A stretch of 64,000 bases of DNA from Paraescarpia echinospica (Eukaryota; Annelida; Polychaeta; Sabellida; Siboglinidae), in NCBI GenBank assembly GCA_020002185.1, contig CM034539.1, forward strand, positions 28,454,720 to 28,518,719, read 5' to 3'. The number at the start of each line of letters is the position of its first letter. Within the stretch, counting starts at the first letter, position 1. The position numbers were made by a program, and so were the translations under genes. Below the pieces are notes generated by a model. It did no database searches. It worked only from the letters and a program-made list of their open reading frames with translations, and was not told where the DNA came from. Below, one piece after another: positions 53,080-64,000 of this stretch.

Positions 53080-54299
53080 GACCTCGCTTTAAAAAAACCA
53101 TGTTGAGATGGGTTTATCAAGTTTTGTTTAACAAGAAAATCCACCATGTGATCTTTAATTAGTCTTTCTAACAATTTACAAATCACTGATGTTAAACTCA
53201 CTGGTCTATAGTTCTCTGACTTGTTTCTCGAACCTTTTTTGAATAACGGTATAATGTTTGCTTCTTTCCATTCTAAAGGAACCACTCCCTCTTCTAATGA
53301 CAAATTGAAAACTGTTGCAAGCGGTATGCTAATTTGTTCTACAATTTCCAATAGTAGTTTGGGTGGAATACCATCCACTCCAGGTGATTTATTATCCTTC
53401 ATAGCCCTTATTTTCTTACCTACCATTTCCGGGGTTACAATTAATTGTCCTAAGTAGTCTGAATCTGCCCCCTTGAACTTAGCCTCTGGTACTGGCAGTG
53501 AACTAATATCTTCCCTGGTAAACACTGAACTAAGGTACTCATTCAGGTCTTCTGCCATTAAGAATCCCTCTGATATTATATTTCCAGCACTATCTTCTAG
53601 AGGACCGACTTTATCTTGAACTTTCTGTTTGCTTCGAACATACGCATAAAAACTCTTGCTGTCATGTTTTATATTACTAGCTAATTGTTGTTCATAGCTT
53701 CTCTTTGAATTTCTAATTTCAGCTGTAGCTTGGTTAAGTGCTTCTTTATAACTGTTGTAGTCTTCATCATTTCCAGTACATCTGTATGACTTCCACATCA
53801 TTTGTTTGTACTTAATTTTTCTAATGGCTTCTTTCGATAAGTGTTTCTTTTTGGACCGTTTTCCTTGTTTTTTGAAGGGTACAAATTTATCGACTATGCA
53901 CTTAATTTCACTCTTTAATACATTCCAGCATTCTGTTGCCGTCTTATTTTTCAGTGTGTTATTCCAGTCTATCTTTGCTAAATATTTCCTCATGTCCTTA
54001 TACCTTCCTTTGTGGAAATTTCTCCTATACTGCTTTTTACTATTCCTTTCTGATTTTACTTTGATGATAAAATGTATCTGGTTGTGATCGCTACTCCCCA
54101 GTGGCTCACATATCTTGACATTGTCAACTAATTCATTCTGTGAGGACAAAACTATGTCTAACACATTCTCACCCCTGGTTGGTTCTAGCACATGTTGAGA
54201 AAGGAATGTATCTTGAACTAAAACTAAAAACTTGTGGTCCTCACTTCCCATACTCTGTAGAGATTTCCATTGTATATGCCCGTGATTAAAATCCCCCAT
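53031..54299 (-). pseudogene. LINE ORF2 part 1: endonuclease C-terminus and start of reverse transcriptase
   Basis: The 422-residue frame opens with GDFN (residues 2-5) and contains LDIVL (47-51) and SDHN (70-73), the metal-binding and catalytic Asp/His motifs of the apurinic-like endonuclease that nicks target DNA. A basic linker follows, then the start of reverse transcriptase with SPGVDGIPPKLL (about 317-328) and NYRPVSLTSV (about 366-375). The first endonuclease motifs are absent because the element is 5'-truncated; the frame still reads upstream as RDCIIMGDFN without a start. At about 53090 the frame shifts by one base within SCLTN and continues in the next segment, so the last dozen residues here are out of frame. 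Confidence 0.88.
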
Positions 54300-54322
54300 A
54301 ATAATACAGTCCCGTTTGCTTA

Positions 54323-55008
54323 AGAGGATACCATCTCAAAATCACTGCCACTTTATTCACCGTCCCTGAACCGAGAAGTAAACAAGTGATCTATCTTGAT
54401 ATGTGCGAAATATATATTCAGGTTTTTATTAGTATCTGTCTCTATCAGTAGCAGCAAGGACGTCAAGGCATAGTTACGCATGTGCTCACTCTGAGAACTC
54501 TCCACAGATCCATACTGCCGCATGCAGCACTTCACAGATGCCGTTCCTCTGTACGTTGTCCATCAATGTTCACTATTTTTATCAGCTACACATCTTTGGC
54601 CGGTCATCTAAAGAACTTGTATGTTACTGTCAGGGCTAAGAGTTGGCATTATGCATACATATAGAACAGCAATCGTTTGGGTCCCATTCACCCATTGTAG
54701 ACAATACACAACATTTGGTTGTGTATAGCTAACATGGGCGATAACCTTGACGACCACACATCAAATATCAAGGGCAATGACATACGACTAATGGTCCTAA
54801 TGACAGGTGATTCTAACGTTCTGTTTCCCTGCGGGTGATTTTTTACTTCCTCTGGCACAAACACCAGATAGAAGAAACCAACGGCTTATACTTCTATGTG
54901 GTTGATCGGCATAGTCCGTAACTCTGGATTTTAATGCCGATTTGTGTGTGTGTCAATAACTGTGCTGTGCCAGATGTGAAGGTGTTAAAAAAGTATATCA
55001 TGTGTATA
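54323..55008. other. Unique sequence between the LINE and the 28-bp array
   Basis: No gene, RNA or repeat is recognised. A 60-residue minus-strand frame at 54353-54535 has no known motif. GTGTGTGTG near 54945 and frames that begin at 54934 only lead into the tandem array. Confidence 0.6.
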
Positions 55009-58000
55009 TGCGCCCACTTTCACATACACCTTCCTATGGGTCCACTGTCACACTCACCCTCCTATGGGGCCACTGTCACATACACCCTCCTATGTGCCCA
55101 CTGTCACACACACCCTCCTATGCGGACGCTGTCACACACACCCGACTACGCACCCACTGTCAAATACACCCTCCTATGGGCCCACTGTCACATACACCCT
55201 ACTATGCACCCACTATTACATACACCCTCCTATGCAGACACTGTCACATACACCCTCCTATGCGCCAACTGTCAGATACACAGTCCTATACGGACACTCA
55301 CATACACCCTCCTATGCGCCCACTGTCACATACACCCTCCTATGGGCCTACTCTCATATACACCCTCCTATGCACCCACTGTCACATACACCCTCCTGTG
55401 TGCCCACTGTCACATACACCCACATATGCACCCACTTTCATATACACCCTACTATGCACCCACTGTCACATACACCCTCCTATGGGCACACTGTCACATA
55501 CATCCTACTATGCACCCACACCCTCTATCGGACACTCTCACATACACCCTACTATGCACCCACCCACTGTCACATACACCCTCCTATGCACCCACTGTCA
55601 CATACACCCTCCTATGCACCCACTGTCACATACACCCTCCTATGGGCCCACTGTCATATACACCCTACTATGCACCCACTGTCACATACACCCTCCTATG
55701 GGCCCACTGTCATATACACCCTACTATGCACCCACTGTCACATACACCCTCCTATGGGCTTACTGTCACAAACACCCTCCTATCTACCCACTGTCTCATA
55801 CACCCTCCTATGGGCCCACTGTCACATACACCCTCCTATGCGCCCACTGTCACATACACCCTCCTATGGGCCCACTGTCACATACACTTCCTATGGGCCC
55901 ACTCTCACATACACCCTCCTACACGCCCGCTGTCACATACACCCTCCTATGTGCCCACTGTCACATACACATACATATGCACCCACTTTCATATACACCC
56001 TACTATGCACCCACTGTCACATACACCCTCCTATGCGGACACTGTCACATACACCCTACTATGCACCCACTGTCACATACACCCTCCTAAGCACCCACTG
56101 TCACAAACACCCTCATATGCGCCCACAGTAACATACACCCTCCTACACGCCCACTGTCACATACACCCTACTATGCCCCCACTGTGACATACACCCTCCT
56201 ATGCACCCACTGACACATACACCCTCATATGCATCCACTGTCACACACACCCTCCTATGCACCCACAGTCACATACACCCTCCTATGCGCCCACTGTCAC
56301 ATACACCCTATAATGCACCCACTGTCACATACACCCTCCTACGCGCCCACTGTCACATACACATTACTATGCACCCACAGTCACTTACACCCTCCTATGC
56401 AGACACTGTCAGATACACCCTCCTGTGCGGACACTGTCACATACACCCTCCTACGCGCCCATTGTCAGATACACCCTCCTGTGCACCCACTGTCACATAC
56501 ACCCTCCTATCTACCCACTGTCACATACACCCTCCTATGAGCCCACTGTCACACTCACCCTCCTATGGGCCCATTGTCACATACACACTCTTATGCGGAC
56601 ACTGTCACATACACCCTCCTACGCACCCACTGTCAAATACACCCTCGTATGCGTCCGCTGTCACATACACCCTACTATGCAACCACTATCACATACACCC
56701 TCCTATGCACCCACTGTCACATACGCCCTCATATGCACCCACTGTCACATACACCCTCCTATGCACCCACTGTAACATACACCCTCCTATGGGCCCACTG
56801 TCATATACACCCTACTATACACCCACTGTCACATACACCCTCCTATGGGCCCACTCTAACATACACCATCCTATGGGCCCACTGTCACATACACCATCCT
56901 ATAGAACCACTGTCACATACACCCTACTACGCACCCACCGTCACATACACCTTCCTATGGGCCCACTGTCACATACATTTCCTATGGGCCCACTGTCACG
57001 CAAACCCTCCTATGGGCCTACTGTCACATACACCTTAATATGCACCCATTGTCACATACACCCTATAATGCACCCACTGTCATATACACCCTCCGATGCG
57101 CCCACTGTCACATACACTCTATAATGCACCCACTGTCACGTACACCCTCGTATGGGCCAAATGTCACACACACCCTCCTATCTACCCACTGTCACATACA
57201 CCCTCCAATGGGCCCACTCTCACATACACCCTCCTACACGCTCGCTGTCACATACACCCTCCTATGTGCCCACTGTCACTTACACCCACATATGCACCCA
57301 CTTTCATATACACCCTACTATGCACCCACTGTCGCATACACCCTCCTATGGGCCCACTGTCACATACACCCTACTATGCACCCACTGTCACATACACCCT
57401 CCTATGCGGACACACTCACATACACCCTACTATGCACCCACTGTCAAATACACCCTCCTATGCGCCCACTGTCACATACACCCTACTATGCAACCAATGT
57501 CACATACACCCTCCTATGCACCCACTGTCACATACACCCTCATATGCACCCACTGTCACATACACCCTCCTATGCATCCACTGTCACATACACCCTCCTA
57601 TGGGTCCACTGACATATACACCCTACTATGCACCCACTGTCACTTACACCCTCCTATGCAGACACTGTCAGATACACCCTCCTGTGCGGACACTGTCACA
57701 TACACCCTTCTACGCGCCCATTGTCAGATACACCCTCCTGTGCACCCACTGTCACATACACCCTCCTATCTACCCACTGTCACATACACCCTCCTATGAG
57801 CCCACTGTCACACTCACCCTCCTATGGGCCCACTGTCAAATACACCCTCCTATGCGGACACTGTCACATACACCCTCCTATGCACCCACTGTCAAATACA
57901 CCCTCCTATGCGCCCGCTGTCACATACACCCTACTATACAACCACTGTCACATACACCCTCCTATGCACCCACTGTCACATACGCCCTCATATGCACCCA

Positions 58001-61000
58001 ATGTCACATACACCCTCCTATGTGCCCACTGTCATATACACCCTACTATGCACCCACTGTCACATACACCCTCCTATGTGCCCACTGTCACATACACCAT
58101 CCTATGGGCCCACTGTCACATACACCATCCTATAGAAACACTGTCACATACACCCTACTACGCACCCACCGTCACATACACCTTCCTATGGGCCCATTGT
58201 CACATACATTTCCTATGGGCCCACTGTCACGCAAACCCTCCTATGGGCCTACTGTCACATACACCTTAATATGCACCCATTGTCACATACACCCTATAAT
58301 GCACCCACTGTCACATACACCCTCCGATGCGCCCACTGTCACATACACTTTATAATGCACCCACTGTCACGTACACCCTCCTATGGGCCAAATGTCACAC
58401 ACACCCTCCTATCTACCCACTGTCACATACACCCTCCTATGGGCCCACTCTCACATTCACCCTCCTACACGCCTGCTGTCACATACACCCTCCTATGTGC
58501 CCACTGTCACTTACACCCACATATCCACCCACTTTCATATACACCCTACTATGTACCCACTGTCGCATACACCCTCCTATGGGCCCACTGTCACATACAC
58601 CCTACTATGCACCCACTGTCACATACACCCTCCTATGCGGACACACTCACATACACCCTACTATGCACCCACTGTCAAATACACCCTCCTATGCGCCCAC
58701 TGTCACATACACCCTACTATGCAACCAATGTCACATACACCCTCCTATGCACCCACTGTCACATACACCCTCATATGCACCCACTGTCACATACACCCTC
58801 CTATGCATCCACTGTGACATACACCCTCCTATGGGCCCACTGTCATATACACCCTACTATGCACCCACTGTGCCATACACCCTCCTATGCACCTACTGTC
58901 ACATACACCCTTATATGCACTCACTGTCACTTACACCCTACTATGCACCCACTGTCACATACACCCTCCCATGGGCCCTCTGTTACATACACCCTCCTAT
59001 GCACCCATTGTCACATACACCCACCTATGGGCCCACTGAAACATACACACTCCTATGGGCCCACTGCCAAATACACCCTCCTATGGGCCCACTGTCAAAT
59101 ACACACTCCCATGGGCCAACTGTCACATACACCCTCCTTTGGGCCCACTATCACATACACCCTCCTATGGGCCCACTGTCACATACACCCTACTATACAC
59201 CCACTGTCACATACACCCTCCTACGCACCTACTGTCACATACACCCTCATAGGCACCCACTGTCACATACACCCTACTATGCACCCACTGTCACAAACAC
59301 CCTCCTACGCACCTACTGTCACATACACCCTCATAGGCACCCACTGTCAGATACACCCTCCTATGCCCCCACTATCACATACACCCACCTATGGGCCCAC
59401 TGTCACATACACCCTACTATACACCCACTGTCACATACACCCTCCTACGCACCTACTGTCACATACACCCTCATATGCACCCACTGTCACATACACCCTA
59501 CTATGCACCCACTGTCACAAACACCCTCCTAAGCACCCACTGTCACAAACACCCTCATATGCGCCCACTGTCACATACACCCTACTATGCACCCACTGTT
59601 ACATACACACTCCTATGCACACATTGTCACATACACCCTCATATGCACCCACTGTCACATACACCCTACTATGCATCCACTGTCACATACACTCTCCTAT
59701 GGGCCCACTGTTACATACACCCTCCTACGTGCCCACTTTCACATACACCATACTATTCACCCACTGTCTCACACACACACTCCTATGGGCCTACTGTTAC
59801 ATACACCCTCCTATGCGACCACTGTCACATACACCATACTATGCACCCACTGTCACATACACACTCCTATGGGCCCACTGTCACATACTCCCTCCTATAG
59901 GCCCACTATCACATACACCCTCCTATGGGTCCACTATCACATACACCCTCCTATGGGCCCACTGTCACATACACTTTACTATGCACCCAATGTCATATAC
60001 ACGATCCTATGGGCCCAATGTCATATACACCCTCATATGGGCCCACTGTAACATAACCCTACTATGCACCCATTGTCACATACACCCTACTATACACCAA
60101 CTGTCACATTCACCGTCCTAAGCACCCACTGTCACATACATCCTCATATGCGCCCACAGTCACATACACCCTACTATGCACCCACTGTCACATACACCCA
60201 CCTATGGGCCCACTGTCACATACACCCTTCTATGCACCAACTGTCACATACACCCTCCTAAACACCCACTGTCACATACATCCCGATATGCGCCCACTGT
60301 CACATACACCCTCCTACGCACCCACTGTCACATACACCCTCCTATGCACACACTGTCACATACACCCTACTATGTACCCACTGTCACATACACCCTCCTA
60401 TGTGCCCACTGTCACATACACCCTACTATGCACCCACTATCACATACACCCTCGTATGCAGACACTGTCAGATACACCTTACTGTGCGGACACTGTCACA
60501 TACACCCTCCTACGTGCCCACTGTCAGATACATCCTCCTGTGCACCCAGTGTCACGTACACCCTCCTATGTGCCAACTGTCACACACACCCTATCTACCC
60601 ACAGTCACATACACCCTCCTAAGAACCCACTGTCATGCACCCACTGTCACATACACCCTCCCATGGGTGTACACCCTCCTACGTGCCCACTGTCAGATAC
60701 ACCCTCCTATGTACCCACTGTCACATACACCATACTATGCATCCACTGTCACCTACACCCTCCTATGGGCCCACTGTCACATACACACTCCTATGGGCCC
60801 ACAGCCACATACACCCTCCTATGGGCCCACTGTCACATACTCCCTCCTATGGGCCACTGTCACATACACCCTCCTTTTGGCCATCTATCACAAACACCCT
60901 CCTATGGGCCCACTGTCACATACACTTTCCAATGGACCCACTGTCACATACACCCTACTATGCACCCTCTGTCGCATACACCCTCCTATGAGCCCACTGT

Positions 61001-64000
61001 CACATACACCCTCCTATGGGCCCACTGTAACATAACCCTACTATACACCCATTGTCACATACACCCTACTATGCACCCACTGTCACATACACCCTACTAT
61101 GCACCCACTGTCACAAACACCCTCCTATAGGCTCACTGTTACATACTCCCTCCTATGCGCCCACTGTCACATACACCATACTTTGCACCCACTGTCACAT
61201 ACTCCCTCCTATGGGTCCACTATCACATACACCCTCCTATGGGCCCACTATCACATACACCCTCCTATGCAGACACTGTCACATACACCCTGCTATGGGC
61301 CCACTGTCACATAACCCTACTATGCACCCATTGTAACATACATCCTACAATGCACCCACTGTCACATACACCCACCTATGGGCCCACTGTCACATACATC
61401 CTCCTACGCGCCCACTATCACATACACCCTACTATGCACCCAATGTCACATACACCGTCCTATGCATCCACTGTCACATACACCCTACTATACACCCACT
61501 GTCACATATACACTCCTATGGGCCAACTGTCACATACACCCTACTATGCACCCACTGTCACATATACCCTCCTATGCGGACACTGTCACATACACCCTCC
61601 TATGTGCCCACTGTCAGATACACCCTCCTATGTACCCACTGTCACATACACCCTCCTATGCGCCAACTGTCACATACACACACCTATCTACCCACTGTCA
61701 CATACACCCTCTTTTGGGCCCACTATCACATACACCCTCCTATGGGCCCACTATCACATACACCCTCCTATGGGCCCACTGTCACATACACCTTCCTTTG
61801 GGCACACTGTCACATACACCCTACTATGCACCCAATGTCGTATACATGCTCCTATGGGCCCAATGTCACATACACCCTCCTATGGGCCCACTGTAACATA
61901 ACCCTGCTATGCACTCATTGTCACATACACCCTACTATGCACCAACTGTCACATACAACCTCCTAAGCACCCACTGTCACATACATCCTGATATGCACCC
62001 ACTGTCACATACACCCTACTATGCACCCACTGTCACATATACCCACCTATGGGCCCACTGTCACATACACGCTTCTATGCACCCACTGTCACATACACCC
62101 TCCTAAGCACCCACTATCACATACATCCTGATATGCGCCCACTGTCACATACACCCTCCTACGCACCCACTGTCACATACACCCTCCTATGCACCCACTG
62201 TCACATACACCCTACTATGCACCCACTGTCACATACACCCTCCTATATGCCCACTGGCACATACACCCTACTATGCACCCACTGTCACATACACCCTCGT
62301 ATGCAGACACTGTCAGATACACCCTCCTGGGCGGACACTGTCACATACACTCTCCTATGCACCAACTGTCAGATACATCCTCCTGTGCACCCAGTGTCAC
62401 GTACACCCTCCTATGTGCCAACTGTCACACACACCCTCCTATCTACCCACTGTCACATACACCCTCCTATGGGCCCACTCTCACATACACGATCCTATGG
62501 GCCCACTCTCACATACACCCTCCTACATACCCACTGTCACATACACCCTCCTATGTGCCCACTGTCACATACACCCTCATATGCACCCACTGTCACATAC
62601 ACCCTACTATGCACCCACTGACACATACACCCTCCTATGGGACCACTCTCACATACACCCTACTACGCACCCACCGTCACATACACCCTCCTATGGGCCC
62701 ACTGTCACATACACTTCCTATGGGCCCACTGTCACACATACCCTCCTATGGGCCTACTGTCACATACACCCTAATATGCACCCATTGTCACATACACCCT
62801 ATAATGCACCCACTGTCACATACACCCTCCTACGCGCCCAGTATCACATACACCCTCCTATGGGCCCACTGTCACATACACCCTACTATGCACCCACTGT
62901 CACATAAACCCTCCTATGCGCCCACTGTCACATACACCCTACTATGCACCCACTGTCACATATACCCTCCTATGCACCCACTGTCACATACACCCTCCTA
63001 TGGGCCCATTGTCACATACACCCTAATATGCACCCATTGTCACATACACCCTATAATGCACCCACTGTCACATACACCCTCCTACGCACCCAGTATCACA
63101 TACACCCTCCTATGGGCCCACTGTCACATACACCCTACTATGCACCCACTGTCACATAAACCCTCCTATGCGCCCACTGTCACATACACCCTACTCTGCA
63201 CCCACTGTCACATATACCCTCCTATGCACAAACTGTCACATACACCCTCATAGGCACCCACTGTCACATACACCCTCCTATGCACCCATTGTCACATACA
63301 CCGTCCTATGGGCCCACTGTCACATAAACCCTGATATGCAACCACTGTCACATATACCCTACTATGCACCCACTGTCACTTACACCCTCCAATGGGCCCA
63401 CTGTCACGTACACCCTACTATGCACCCACTGTCACATACACCCTCCTATGGGCCCACTCTCACATACACCCTCCTACACGCCCACTGTCACATACACTCT
63501 CCTATGTGCCCACTGTCACATACACCGTCATATGCACCCACTGTCACATACACCCTACTATGCACCCACTGTCACATACACCCTCCTATGGGCCCACTGT
63601 CACATACACCCTACTATGCACCCACTGTCACATACACCCTCCTATGTGGACACTGTCACATACACCCTCCTATGGGCCCACTGTTACTTACACCCTCCTA
63701 TGCCCCCACTGTCACATACACCATACTATGCACCCACTGTCACATACACACTCCTATGGGCCCACTGTCACATACACCCTCCTATGGGCCCACTATCACA
63801 GACACCCTCCTATGGGCCCACTTTCACATACACTTTCCTATGGTCCCAGTGTCACATACACCCCAATATACACAAACTGTCACATACACCCTACTATGAA
63901 TCCACTGTCACATACACCCTCCTATGGGCCCACTGTCACATACACCCTCCTATGGGCCAACTGTCACATACACCCTCCTATCTACCCACTGTCACATACA
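55009..64000 (+). repeat. 28-bp minisatellite array, about 320 copies, runs off the window
   Basis: The unit reads CCTCCTATGGGCCC followed by ACTGTCACATACAC. Common variants replace GGGCCC with GCACCC, GCGGAC, GCGCCC or TCTACCC, and CTCC with CTAC. Because 28 is one more than a multiple of 3, the three plus-strand frames run into each other and give a 28-residue super-repeat (PPMGPLSHT, PSYGPTVTYT, LLWAHCHIH). None of the three contains a stop, so open frames up to 616 residues (58271-60121) appear in all frames and are interrupted only by point variants. One- and two-base indels occur freely, all three frames are equally open, and no signal peptide or non-repeat domain is attached; I read this as non-coding. 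The minus strand is full of stops (TGTATGTGACAG). Confidence 0.96.
55900..58360 (+). repeat. Higher-order repeat of about 1,231 bp within the 28-bp array
   Basis: Matched variant strings recur at a constant 1,231-bp offset: 57040/58271, 57096/58327, 57152/58383, and frame ends 57124/58355. That is 44 units minus one base. A longer similarity of about 1.85 kb links the CACCCAGTGTCACGTACAC variant at 60541 with that at 62396. Confidence 0.75.

Larger units (their letters stand above)
51838..54322 (-). mobile_element. 5'-truncated CR1/Jockey-group LINE, non-functional
   Basis: The minus strand carries, in order, the C-terminal half of an endonuclease, a reverse transcriptase and the C-terminal tail typical of CR1/L2/Jockey-group non-LTR retrotransposons (LERVQRRATKM). 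The recognisable element starts abruptly near 54322 inside the endonuclease, as expected of 5' truncation during target-primed reverse transcription. Frameshifts near 53090, 52600 and 52420 break the protein. The 3' end has a short tandem TCTTGTTAAA-type repeat (about 51838-51858 on the plus strand), reminiscent of the short 3' repeats of CR1 elements. The exact clade needs a tree. Confidence 0.9.

Noticed and set aside
58271..60121. 616-residue open frame in the 28-bp array
   Set aside because: All three plus frames are equally open because the unit lacks stops; indels are not avoided and no non-repeat domain is attached.
8022..64000. CRISPR array or prokaryotic repeat system
   Set aside because: The repeats are contiguous without unique spacers, and the window has spliced exons and a LINE, so it is animal DNA.

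Overview
This is eukaryotic (animal) DNA, almost certainly from an invertebrate with a repeat-rich genome. It has spliced exons of a metazoan VWFA/Cache-domain membrane protein, a decayed CR1/Jockey-type LINE and very large tandem arrays. Nothing prokaryotic (operons, ribosome-binding sites, CRISPR) is present. I cannot name the species; a marine invertebrate is only a guess.

Layout. 1-245: minus-strand edge of a decayed LINE. 246-2356: mostly unique sequence with a three-copy AGGTCACC-bearing repeat and a tRNA-SINE-like relic. 2357-7757: plus-strand exons that together read as the second (C-terminal) Cache region of a CACHD1-like protein (alpha2delta-related auxiliary subunit family). Five exons chain with matching intron phases (3602-3708, 4528-4687, 4957-5093, 5440-5606, 6168-6278), a sixth lies at 7624-7757, and a weaker candidate is at 2357-2396. 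The introns hold a GT microsatellite, a CAGG tetranucleotide tract of about 66 units, a 20-bp G-rich minisatellite, a MITE-like element and a 50-bp-arm foldback. One intron starts with AT instead of GT.

8022-50730: a head-to-tail satellite of about 325 bp per monomer (about 130 copies), organised into several higher-order repeats (about 2,275, 3,230, 2,897 and 4,466 bp). It runs into a gap of exactly 1,000 N (50731-51730). 51838-54322: a 5'-truncated, frameshifted LINE on the minus strand with endonuclease and reverse transcriptase motifs. 54323-55008: unique sequence with no recognised gene. 55009-64000: a second tandem array with a 28-bp unit, running off the window. Its plus strand has no stop in any frame, so it produces long but probably meaningless open frames.

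The only real gene seen is the CACHD1-like one, which points toward the satellite. Its remaining 3' exons are not found anywhere in the window, so either an intron contains more than 56 kb of satellite, LINE and minisatellite DNA, or the gene is cut off here by rearrangement or misassembly. Small frames repeated inside the satellite and the 28-bp array are not treated as genes.
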